Assembly (NCBI GenBank): GCA_964423615.1
Contig: CAYRFQ010000029.1
Coordinates: 1-64,000 of the forward strand
Length of the DNA: 64,000 bases
DNA from: CAYRFQ01 sp964423615
GTDB lineage: Bacteria > Planctomycetota > Planctomycetia > Gemmatales > Gemmataceae
Direction: 5' to 3'
In this document: piece by piece, positions 27,414-35,666 of the stretch
Layout: the number at the start of each line of letters is the position of its first letter
Position numbering within the stretch: the stretch's first letter is position 1
Translations under genes and position numbers: made by a program
The notes under the pieces: generated by a model
Told to the model about the DNA's origin: nothing
Seen by the model: the letters and a program-made list of their open reading frames with translations, nothing else
Databases searched by the model: none

Positions 27414-28142
27414 TTATGTTCGAACGAGAGTTTCGTTTCGGGACACTTGGTTGTGATTCTGTTGCTCCGGTACGATATCACTTCGTTCGGATTTTTCGAG
27501 AGTGGCTTGCTGATCGGTTTCGTCTGGATCGGTTGAAGTGGAGTTAGTATCGGAGTTCGTTTCATTCCGAAACCGAAGGATTCGGGCCGGGACCCCAACT
27601 GCAATCGCATAATCCGGAATTGGGCTGGTCACGACAGAGCCTGCCCCTATGATACATTTCTTTCCTACGTCCGCCATGACAACGGCGCGGTCGCCAATCC
27701 AAGTATCCTCCCCAATGGTGACACGCGGCCACAGCCCCGGTTGTTCGCGCATGGGAATGTCCAACCGTTCGGTTCCGTGTTGGGCGCTCCCATTAGTGAT
27801 CGAAACATGCGAGCCGATCAGTACGTCGTCTTGGAGGGTCACGTCACCAAGGCAGCAGTAGGGACCAATGTACACTGTGTTGCCGAATTCAACTGTGGGG
27901 TGTGAAAAAATAACCCCGAAGCTAATGCAAACATCTTTTCCGAATCGCGGAGAGACGAGCCGAAAATAGGCCCGGCGGAGATAAGTTCCCAGAAAGCCCG
28001 GGACAAGGCTCAACAGTTGGGCTCCTCCAGGAAAAGCGATCCGTGGCGTCAACACGAGACCACTGACTCGGTACACGAGATACAAAGGCAAAACGATCAG
28101 CAGCGACACGAGATTGAAGATCGTTTTGATGATGCGTTTCAT
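27414..28142 (-). CDS. Left-handed beta-helix (hexapeptide) acyltransferase
   Basis: This protein of about 242 aa has a hydrophobic N-terminal segment (MKRIIKTIFNLVSLLIVLPLYLVYRVSG). A left-handed beta-helix follows, built from hexapeptide repeats (IGPYCCLGDVTLQDDVLIGSHVSI, VTIGEDTWIGDRAVVMADVGKKCIIGAGSVVTSPIPDYAIAVGVPARIL), ending in the usual PAR motif. Family members O- or N-acetylate sugars using acetyl-CoA. The start is ATG 28142 with AGAGG about nine bases upstream; an upstream start at 28187 adds only unconserved residues. The C-terminal 40 residues are Asp/Ser/Thr-rich and variable. The gene follows the deacetylase gene by about 70 bp, in the same orientation. Confidence 0.87.
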   Translation of the reverse strand: MKRIIKTIFNLVSLLIVLPLYLVYRVSGLVLTPRIAFPGGAQLLSLVPGFLGTYLRRAYFRLVSPRFGKDVCISFGVIFSHPTVEFGNTVYIGPYCCLGDVTLQDDVLIGSHVSITNGSAQHGTERLDIPMREQPGLWPRVTIGEDTWIGDRAVVMADVGKKCIIGAGSVVTSPIPDYAIAVGVPARILRFRNETNSDTNSTSTDPDETDQQATLEKSERSDIVPEQQNHNQVSRNETLVRT

Positions 28143-28211
28143 GCCGCGACCTCTGGTTAGAAATTGGCAGCTTCCGGAGTTCGACATCCGAATGTTCGTT
28201 CGTTTGAGGAA

Positions 28212-29219
28212 TCAGGTCGGGATGGAGAACGTTTGCAGGTCTTCGCTTCGTTCGAGCAATTGCCGGGCCACATCCACTGCTCTCGTGAAAGTTTGACCTT
28301 TGAGAAGGCGATCTAACTTCTTAGACGAGTTCGTAAGGCCGACGTAGGTTCGGAAACTGCTCAATTTACTCAACGGTAGGCGAGCTTGGACTGGGTCAAA
28401 CTCCCAGGGGTGAAAGTAGAGAGTGGCAACAGGCGGAAAGGACTTCCCTTTCAGTTGTGAGAGTGCCCAATTCAGGAAGAACAAGGGAAACAATCGAAAA
28501 TATCCCCCTCCACCGATTGGCAAATTCATTCCTAGGCAGCGCAACGTCGCTGGGGGTAATTCGACGAGTTTGTGGTTTTCTCCTTGGAGAAGAAAGGGAG
28601 TCCGGGGAGCGGTCGGGATCCCGTAGCGGTCGTGACGAACGGGGAAAATCGATGAATCATAGAGGAACCCTTCCTCGGCCAACACATCAACGGCCCAACT
28701 CGTTTGGCGAACAAGACTGAACGTGGGGGCACGGAAACCAACCACGGGCTCGCCAATGACATCTTCGAGAGCGTCTTTGCTTCGCCGCAGATCTTCGGCG
28801 AAGGATTTTGGTGTAAAGTGATGTACGCGACGATGATCCCAGCTATGGCTTGCGATTTCATGACCAGCAGAGTGAATATCCCGAACCAGAGAAGGGTTCA
28901 GAGCTGCGATCTCACCGACGATAAAAAAGGTCGCCGTGATGTTTCTTTCGACAAGTAAGTCCAGCAGATGTCGAGTGGTCGTTTCCATCCGATAGTTGTA
29001 GTGCGTTTTCAAGCCCGAATCGATATCCAGGCTCACGGCGGCCTCAATACGATGGTGTTCTTCGACGTCGAAACTCAGGACAACGGGAGCGGAGGCGATA
29101 GAGGCGTTTGATTCGTGGAGTGAGGCGACCGCCGGTGGTGTCGGAGTCAAGACAGCTTGTTCTGGAGCGTCGTCGATGACGAACCTGTCCAAAACTGCCT
29201 CTGTATGTTGGGGTGTCAT
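28212..29219 (-). CDS. Polysaccharide deacetylase of the exosortase/EPS type
   Basis: This 335-aa carbohydrate esterase family 4 (NodB) enzyme has VVLSFDVEEHHRIEA with the catalytic and metal Asp-Glu near residue 50. HEIASHSWDHRRVHHF near residue 140 supplies the H-x3-H metal motif. VGFRAPTFS and YFHPWEFDP follow. The DVEEHH start of the domain and the C-terminal layout match the TIGR03006 group linked to exosortase EPS loci (with a DUF3473-like tail). It is predicted to remove N-acetyl groups from an amino-sugar polymer in a metal-dependent way. No clear signal peptide is seen, as is common in the group. It lies between the acyltransferase and sugar transferase genes. Confidence 0.9.
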   Translation of the reverse strand: MTPQHTEAVLDRFVIDDAPEQAVLTPTPPAVASLHESNASIASAPVVLSFDVEEHHRIEAAVSLDIDSGLKTHYNYRMETTTRHLLDLLVERNITATFFIVGEIAALNPSLVRDIHSAGHEIASHSWDHRRVHHFTPKSFAEDLRRSKDALEDVIGEPVVGFRAPTFSLVRQTSWAVDVLAEEGFLYDSSIFPVRHDRYGIPTAPRTPFLLQGENHKLVELPPATLRCLGMNLPIGGGGYFRLFPLFFLNWALSQLKGKSFPPVATLYFHPWEFDPVQARLPLSKLSSFRTYVGLTNSSKKLDRLLKGQTFTRAVDVARQLLERSEDLQTFSIPT

Positions 29220-29512
29220 AGAATACTCATAACTTGTGGTGACAGGGGTACCTGTCTGGATGCTGGCTTTTTTCTATCGTCTGCAAAGAAGCCCGGCTCT
29301 CAACGATTTCGGCAAACGATGGCTTCTCAAACTGCAATTCGACGATTCTGTGGGGTTCGGACGACTCCTGATTGGTCAACGACCTGGCTAGAATTTAAGG
29401 TCATTCACTGCCTCGTGGACGCGAACATCTCTGGGGGTTAAAGGCATCTCATGCCGACGGGAGAATTCCAGCATGAGCTCTCGGAGATGTCGTTTTCTAG
29501 AACCAATTGCCG

Positions 29513-30355
29513 TCAGGCCGATTGGAATTGAGCCTGCGCTTCGCTTTCCATCGGAGTTTCTACGTTCATCGACTCTTCGACATCGGAAGACAGGTGCAAT
29601 TCAGAGGATGCTTCGAAATAGGGTCGCTCGACTTTATCTCCGCCAGGAATTCGTAACACACTTCCCACCAAGAACCGGGGAATGAATAGGGACTGCATGG
29701 CGGTGCAACAGATCAGGCGTAGATCGAGCCAAACCTGCCGCCTGGAGACATAAAACAGGTCGTAGGCTAACTTGCGGCGGACGCTGTTCATGTCCGTGTC
29801 GGGAGGAAGCTGGACTTGAGCGAGGCCGGTGATTCCTGGTTTGACCAACAATCTTTGCTTGTAGTATGGAACGGCTTTTTCGAGGGCGGGCAAGAATTCT
29901 GGCCTTTCGGGGCGCGGCCCTACTAAACTCATCTCTCCTCGCAGAACGTTCAACAACTGGGGGAACTCATCGACATGAGTCCCTCGAAGGATCCGACCGA
30001 TCCAGGTGATTCGTGTGTCTCCTGGTTTGGACCATTGGGGACCAGAATCACGTTCACAAAGGTGTCGCATGGTGCGAAGCTTGTAGATTGTGAACGGTTT
30101 GCCAAAACGGCCGAGCCGAGTTTGGCAAAAGAAGATTGGTCCTCGGGAAGTCAGTTTGATCAACAACCCAGCAACCAAGATGACGGGGAAGAGGAGGATC
30201 AGCAACAACGAGGCCAAGATGAAGTCGAGTGTTTGTTTGGCAAATTCAGACCAAACCGAAAATTGCTGACTCCCAAGGTTGGGGAACCTGGCTCCGTGAG
30301 GAGGGTCGATTCTCCAAGCCGAAGATTGCGTTACGGGCGGATTACTCATTTCCAT
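29513..30355 (-). CDS. Polyprenyl-phosphate sugar-phosphate transferase (priming enzyme)
   Basis: This 280-aa monotopic enzyme starts EPS assembly by moving a sugar-1-phosphate from a nucleotide sugar to undecaprenyl phosphate. One re-entrant/transmembrane helix (LDFILASLLLILLFPVILVAGLLIKL, residues 42-67) is followed by the catalytic core: IYKLRTM, THVDEFPQLLNVLRGEMSLVGPRPERP with the Asp-Glu dyad, and KPGITGLAQVQLP. It is the short form, without the extra N-terminal membrane domain of WbaP/WcaJ-type proteins, so it resembles PglC. The C-terminal 45 residues are acidic and unconserved. It follows the BY-kinase gene by about 115 bp. Confidence 0.92.
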   Translation of the reverse strand: MEMSNPPVTQSSAWRIDPPHGARFPNLGSQQFSVWSEFAKQTLDFILASLLLILLFPVILVAGLLIKLTSRGPIFFCQTRLGRFGKPFTIYKLRTMRHLCERDSGPQWSKPGDTRITWIGRILRGTHVDEFPQLLNVLRGEMSLVGPRPERPEFLPALEKAVPYYKQRLLVKPGITGLAQVQLPPDTDMNSVRRKLAYDLFYVSRRQVWLDLRLICCTAMQSLFIPRFLVGSVLRIPGGDKVERPYFEASSELHLSSDVEESMNVETPMESEAQAQFQSA

Positions 30356-30471
30356 CAGCTACACCAGGGGGGTAAGAAGCATGGGCACCGTCATTTCCTT
30401 GCTTTCGAACAGCGTGGGTAAATTCTCAGCAAAGGACACCAAAACACAGTCAGTCGGAGGGACACAGCCAA

Positions 30472-32784
30472 TCAAGGTGCGATCTGGCTCGGAATGTCTT
30501 TCTTCAACCGAGGCACATGCGGAACGAAGTCGCGGACACCATTCATAATGAACCCCATGATCCGAGCATTCAGTCGGTTCAACAATTCCGTTGCCCGGTG
30601 TACGGTTGGCAGTTTGCTGACGTCCCGGAGCACTGAAAAAATGACGGCGTCGGCGTAGTTGGCGAGTACGAGAGATTCCGGAACGGCCAACACCGGTGAC
30701 GAATCCAGGATGATGAAGTCAAAATGGGCGCGGAGTTGCTTGAGGCTCTGGTCCGCAACGTCCAGGGAGATGCAATTCAGTGTGTGGCGTGTGACATTTC
30801 CCGAAGACATCAAAAACAGGTTGTTCGTTGGAAGTGGCTGGACCGCTGCAAGGACGTCACATTCTCCGTTAAGGAGTTCACTGACGCCAGGACTGATACT
30901 CGCATCGAATAGGCGGTGGAGGCTCGGGTTTCTGAGATCGAAATCGATGAGGAGGGTTTTTTTGCCGCCTCGAGCCAGACTCGCCGCGAGGTGCCCGGCT
31001 GTCGATGTCTTTCCTTCTCCCATTTGGGCGCTGGTGACCAGAAACATCTGAAGATTTTCACTCATGCTTGCAGACAGGACCATCGTTCGAACGGCATCCA
31101 CCGAGTCAACAAGAAGGTCGTCGGTGTTAAGTTCTGGCTTGCCCCACACTTGGAAGCCCTGCGAGCGGGTAAAATCCGGCAGTGATCCAATGGGATGAAG
31201 TCCAATGCTTCGAGCGACATCCTCCCGGCAACCGATGCGTCGCGACTTGTACTCGAACCAGGCGAATGCGAAAAGGACGAAGAACAAGCACCCCACTCCA
31301 CCAGCCACAGTGTACATTTCCCTTTTACCAAACGTGGGGGGAGGGTAACCAACAGCCCCGTTACCCATGAGTGACACTCGAGGTGGGCCATTTTTGTTCA
31401 TTTCCATTCCGAGCAGCGTGTCTCGAGCCTTCTTGTAGATGTGTTCGATGTCTTCTTTTTTTGCTCGGAGGATTTCCATTCGCAAGTTTGTTTTGATGCG
31501 AGCTTGGTTTTCAACACCCATATTTGTAATTTCTTCTTGCAACGACTTTTGCTGGTCCTTGAGGTCATTGAGTTCAGCAAGTAGGTCTGTGAAATGAAGA
31601 GGGCGGGGCTTTTGGTGTGAGCTTTCGGTCGGCTTCGATTCCTCAAATAGCTCCGGTTGACTCAAATCGAGAAATTCAAGACGGGCTTCCAACACGGCGA
31701 TGATCGGTCTGGCCTTATCGGGTTTTACGGTTCTCCGGATTGCTTTGATTTGCTCGTCAATACTCTTTTTCTCTCTATGAACTTGGGACATGCGCCCTGC
31801 TACGGGGAATTCTTTGGCCTTCCATGGCGTCCGCAGTTCGGTCAATTTTGTCTCGGGATCTGTGTAAAGCAGATAAACGCCACTCAGACGAGAAAGACAC
31901 CCAGGAGAACCAAGTGTGTGGGCCAGTCGCGGAAGATGATGGCTCCGAAAAGATTTCTGAATTTGAGCCTCGACTTCCAGTTTCTTAGTTTTTGTCCTGA
32001 GCACTTCTTTCATGATCCAGGTGAGCAGAAGCGTCTGTAACTGTTGTTGGACATCGAGTTGTTGGAGGTTGGCCCCTTTAGCAATGAGGGCGAGTTCAAG
32101 GAGTTCCCGCTGCACACCTTGCAGGGCTTCCTCCTTTTCTGCGCGAATGCGATTGAGTTCTGCGATTCGGTGGTGCATCTCTCTTTGAGTCGTGTTTTTG
32201 TGATACAATAAATAGGAATTGGCGATAGCGTCCACCAGAATTTTCAATTCACCAATGTCATCTCCCTCCAAGCTAATCTTCATGTTTTCGGGAGACGAAT
32301 CGAACCCAACTTTGATGGCTTCTTCAATGGCGATGACCGGGTCCACCTTGCTTCGGACGTATTTGAGTTTCTTCACCTTAGGTTGATCGAGAGCATGGGA
32401 AATCACTTCACGACTCTTCACATGGCCGACTTGGATTTGTCGGAACAGATGAAAATCCTTGTCCTTATGTTTCCCGCCTAGCACATCCACCCTTGTGGAT
32501 GACACACGAAGTCTTGCAACCGCTGAGTTTCTGGTTGGTGGGACGACGAACCAAATCATAGTGCTGACAATGGCCCCAACCAACAGCCCAATAAGCAAGG
32601 CACGAATACCATGTCGCCGCAAGGCTTTCAGCAATGCCAACGGAGTGAGCTTCTCTTGGTTGTTTCCGGAAGACGGCGAAGCATTAGACTTAACCAATTT
32701 GCTCGAAGTTGAGACACCATCCGGAGAACCATTGGAGTGGATTGGGGTTAACTCTCCGGCAGAGTTGTGGGATAGATGTTTCAT
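30472..32784 (-). CDS. Wzz-type chain-length regulator fused to BY-kinase
   Basis: This protein of about 770 aa has a Wzz-like first transmembrane helix near residue 65 (ALLIGLLVGAIVSTMIWFVV), a long periplasmic region with coiled-coil segments (residues 190-460), and a second helix near 500. The cytoplasmic bacterial tyrosine kinase domain follows, with Walker A SAQMGEGKTSTAGHLA, Walker A' LLIDFDLRNPSLHRLF and Walker B FDFIILDSSPVLAVPE. The tail ends DIPSQIAP and lacks the usual Tyr cluster, so autophosphorylation control may be absent. The start is ATG 32784 with a GGTGGAAG site. A sigma54-type promoter match lies 350 bp upstream, making this the likely first gene of the priming/modification operon. 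Confidence 0.9.
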   Translation of the reverse strand: MKHLSHNSAGELTPIHSNGSPDGVSTSSKLVKSNASPSSGNNQEKLTPLALLKALRRHGIRALLIGLLVGAIVSTMIWFVVPPTRNSAVARLRVSSTRVDVLGGKHKDKDFHLFRQIQVGHVKSREVISHALDQPKVKKLKYVRSKVDPVIAIEEAIKVGFDSSPENMKISLEGDDIGELKILVDAIANSYLLYHKNTTQREMHHRIAELNRIRAEKEEALQGVQRELLELALIAKGANLQQLDVQQQLQTLLLTWIMKEVLRTKTKKLEVEAQIQKSFRSHHLPRLAHTLGSPGCLSRLSGVYLLYTDPETKLTELRTPWKAKEFPVAGRMSQVHREKKSIDEQIKAIRRTVKPDKARPIIAVLEARLEFLDLSQPELFEESKPTESSHQKPRPLHFTDLLAELNDLKDQQKSLQEEITNMGVENQARIKTNLRMEILRAKKEDIEHIYKKARDTLLGMEMNKNGPPRVSLMGNGAVGYPPPTFGKREMYTVAGGVGCLFFVLFAFAWFEYKSRRIGCREDVARSIGLHPIGSLPDFTRSQGFQVWGKPELNTDDLLVDSVDAVRTMVLSASMSENLQMFLVTSAQMGEGKTSTAGHLAASLARGGKKTLLIDFDLRNPSLHRLFDASISPGVSELLNGECDVLAAVQPLPTNNLFLMSSGNVTRHTLNCISLDVADQSLKQLRAHFDFIILDSSPVLAVPESLVLANYADAVIFSVLRDVSKLPTVHRATELLNRLNARIMGFIMNGVRDFVPHVPRLKKDIPSQIAP

Positions 32785-33136
32785 GTCTTCCACCGTTTGT
32801 TGAATGGTTGGATGGTTGTAAGCTCGGGTTCTTGATGGCGGATAGAAGTTCCGACGTCTGTGGTTGTCATCGGAGGATCATTGGATTCGTTGTGGTCTGA
32901 AGAGAGTTTTGTCGCGTGGCTCCCAAAATGCCAACAGGCAGAGTGAGTCATCTGTTCAAGCATTCCAATCGAGTCCTACAAACTGCAACGCGAAGATCGA
33001 TTGTGGTTTCCGACAGCAAAAATCTCAATTGTCGAAAACACGTTTGGATCCGCCAGTTTAAGTGGTCTCGATGGCCAATAAGTTCGGAGACGTCTCCGCT
33101 TAGGGTCTTGTGTACCAATCGATGGTAAGAACGTTG

Positions 33137-33153
33137 GGCAAATAGCTTGCCAA
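33137..33153 (-). promoter_or_regulatory. Candidate sigma54 (-24/-12) promoter of the BY-kinase operon
   Basis: The minus-strand sequence TTGGCAAGCTATTTGCC matches TGGCA-N6-TTGC exactly, with GG-N10-GC spacing. The expected start of transcription is near 33126, about 340 bp before the BY-kinase start codon. The half-site pair at 33279-33309 is centred about 170 bp upstream of that start. Confidence 0.6.
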
Positions 33154-33278
33154 TTCGCTTTTCTATCTTCTGCGTCGGTTCCAATTTGCCTCAAGTGTTG
33201 TCGTGAGTACCCTCAATCTTGCAAATGGACATCGCATCTCGCGTCATATCTCCGCGTTTTTTGGTGACATCCTTCTGG

Positions 33279-33309
33279 ACTGTCAACGCGCGTAATCAGT
33301 TTTTTGACA
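33279..33309. promoter_or_regulatory. Paired TGTCAA / TTGACA half-sites, candidate enhancer
   Basis: ACTGTCAAC at 33279-33287 faces TTGACA at 33304-33309 across 17 bases. The first matches nine of ten bases of the ACTGTCAACC motif repeated in the 40-44 kb region. The position relative to the sigma54-type promoter suits an activator site. Confidence 0.42.
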
Positions 33310-34911
33310 CTGAAGTGTAAACGGAACAGGATTGCTTTGTTTTTCAGTCCGAGAATGTTAGAAGGGCTCGCGTTCAGAAGTTGACCCTCCCACCGAGTGT
33401 CACCTCCTCGCTTATGGGCCTCCAAAATGAAAACTGCCCGTTGCGGAGAGGGGAGTTTTACACGATTCGGTCCTTGCGCTGTAAAAAGTGTCGAAGGCTG
33501 TCAACTTTGGATGAGAACACTTGACGCTCAGGAAAGACACTTCTGCCGAAAAAGCCGCGTGCTTCCTTTTGCATCGAAGAACTGACGACAAGCAGAGAGG
33601 CAAACCCGCCGAGTGTTGGTGCCGAGGTTTGATGGTGGGAAAGCTGTTTGTTCGGCAGCTTGTCCAAACTCGACTACATTGCTTTTGGGTGGCAGGGCAG
33701 GCGGAGAACAGGAACTGCGATACGAGCTATCGTTCACGACCACGGAACAGGTGCATGGGATTGTAATGTGTTCTAGCGCTGCGTTCGTCGCGGGTGGAAA
33801 AACTGTCTTTCGACCGTTGGAGAAAGATGACAACAGGCCCCAGGCTTTCGGAGACCGATTCCGAGGAAGTTTGGAAAATAATCGAGTAGAAGCAGTGAAG
33901 ACGGGTTGAATTTGCAGTTGGGTTCAAAGTCGTTTTCGAGTTTCGATGGTCCAAGACTGAGCATTGGAATCTTGCTTGTGGGGCATGCTGTGGAGCCAAG
34001 GAGTCTTTCAGTTGGCAGGGTCGCGCCACCGTCATTTCCCAACCGTCACACTAGACTTTGTTGGACAAACAATGTCCGAATTATCCGTGAGAAAGAGTTC
34101 GAACTCCCATCTCGGCGTAACGTGCCTCACACCAACAGAAGCTCCAGGTCGATGTTCCAGTCCAAGCGTAGGCGAGAAGTTGGGTATGGTATTTCGAAAA
34201 AATTAAGTTGATGGGTACAGAAAATGCTCAGGGTGAGTCAATTGACAATCCGGACGAGTGAAAGTCTCGAGGCTTGGAGTGCCTTTAGGCCAAAGAAATG
34301 TGCAGTCGAGAATCTCGAGTGAACCATTGGCCGATTGAAAAAGTTCCGCACTTTGAATGTAGAGAACGCTCTCAAGCCATTTTGGCGAATGCTTGGAACC
34401 ATGCCCCCTCTGGACTGAATTCTTGAGGAGTAAGACTGATTTTCTTCAAACCTGTATCAGTGCATTGGAGATCGGACCTGGATCCGGGGAATTTTGTCGA
34501 CCACTTTCATCGTGAGGGTGTGCAGAGTTGCTACAGCATTTTCAAGTTTGCTTCCTTCAACAACAAGTTTCGTGCTGGACGTTCTTCCCGATTTTGGAAT
34601 TTGACTTTGCTGAGAATGTCGGAAGTTCGCCTAAGTTGTGTTAGCTGTCGTGTGAGTTGAATGAGGGCTGCACAATCTTAGTGGACCTGAGACTACTATG
34701 GAAGAGAATAACGGAAGAGAATGATTGATCGAGTTTCTTTTCAAAATTCATGGTGACGCGGTTATGATCTTGTTAGTTCCATGAAAAATTATTTTTCTTC
34801 GTTATTTCTTTTCCTTTCAAGGAAGAGTTGGTACTATGATATTAAAGCTCGGCACATGGAATTGTTTTTATTCATTAATCTATACCCCCTCCGAGCTAGC
34901 ATTGTATTTGC

Positions 34912-35055
34912 AGTTCAACTCACATGCCTTCTCGTCGGCAAAACAGTTTCTCGACCCCTAATGAAATTGAGAAACATTACGAAGTTTAACTCACCTGCCT
35001 TCCCGTCGGCAAAATAGTTCCTCAACCCCCCATAAGAAATTGAGAAACATTTTGA
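34912..35055. repeat. Two-copy imperfect tandem repeat upstream of the PilZ gene
   Basis: Units at 34912-34982 (71 bp) and 34983-35055 (73 bp) are highly similar by eye, sharing CGTCGGCAAAA and GAAATTGAGAAACATT blocks. The second unit runs into the beginning of the PilZ reading frame, so duplication has created or altered the 5' end of that gene or its leader. Confidence 0.75.
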
Positions 35056-35552
35056 AACACATCGTCGGACTGGGTATTCGTGACCTCGGAGCCACCTCCA
35101 ACCGCCATCGTGAGATTATTCCTTTGAGTCAACCTCCTGATTCCCCCCAACCAGCAGAGGCCTCTCCTCAAACCGTGTCAGTCTCTCCCCCTAGAGAAGC
35201 ACCGGAAAACTCATCGGAGTTGCGTGAGGCCATTCGTCGTCTCATCGCTACGCAAAAGCAAAGAGAGTTTCGTGTAGATGGTCGAGACGAAGAGCGAATT
35301 CTCCTTAGCCAATCCGTAAAGATTCGCTTGGAAGACCAGCAAGAAATCAGCGTTCTGAGTCAAGACCTATCTCCCTCAGGAATCGGTCTAGTTAGCACAC
35401 GAAGTTTGTTAGGTCGAAAACTTCGACTTATCCTTCCCACGGAGACTCCGGACTGCCCTACGATTACGATCATTGTCCGGATACTATGGAGTTATGCTGT
35501 CACCGAAGATCTCTACAAAAACGGGGGATTATTCTTGGAACTCGTGAAATGA
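35040..35552 (+). CDS. PilZ domain protein, probable c-di-GMP receptor
   Basis: This protein of about 170 aa has an unstructured, Pro/Ser-rich N-terminal 60 residues followed by a PilZ domain. The c-di-GMP-binding residues are present: RDEER near residue 81 (RxxxR) and DLSPSGIGL near residue 107 (D/NxSxxG). LRLILP and TIIVRILWS strands follow. The only starts in frame are non-ATG (TTG at 35040 or 35052), with no clear ribosome-binding site, and the first codons lie in a tandem repeat, so the start is uncertain. It stands alone on the plus strand between EPS genes. It is inferred to report cellular c-di-GMP to EPS synthesis or export. Confidence 0.8.
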   Translation: MRNILKHIVGLGIRDLGATSNRHREIIPLSQPPDSPQPAEASPQTVSVSPPREAPENSSELREAIRRLIATQKQREFRVDGRDEERILLSQSVKIRLEDQQEISVLSQDLSPSGIGLVSTRSLLGRKLRLILPTETPDCPTITIIVRILWSYAVTEDLYKNGGLFLELVK

Positions 35553-35666
35553 TATTCAGGCCGAGCCTGGCATACTCCCTGAGTCTTGATACGGGTCTCC
35601 AGGTCTTTGGACCGCCATGTCAATTTTTTGGCGGGACAAGGATTCCCAGTTCGTGAATCTGCTCGA

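Larger units (their letters stand above)
32785..35039. other. 2.2-kb coding-poor regulatory gap
   Basis: No reading frame here has a convincing start, family motif or length. The gap holds a sigma54-type promoter match (33137-33153, minus), TGTCAA/TTGACA half-sites (33279-33309, 33499-33505, 34242-34247) and a two-copy tandem repeat next to the PilZ gene (34912-35055). Divergent transcription units start from its two sides. Confidence 0.6.

Noticed and set aside
33528..34211. Several open frames of 80-101 codons on both strands in the 33-35 kb gap
   Set aside because: They overlap each other, lack ribosome-binding sites and show no recognisable protein sequence.
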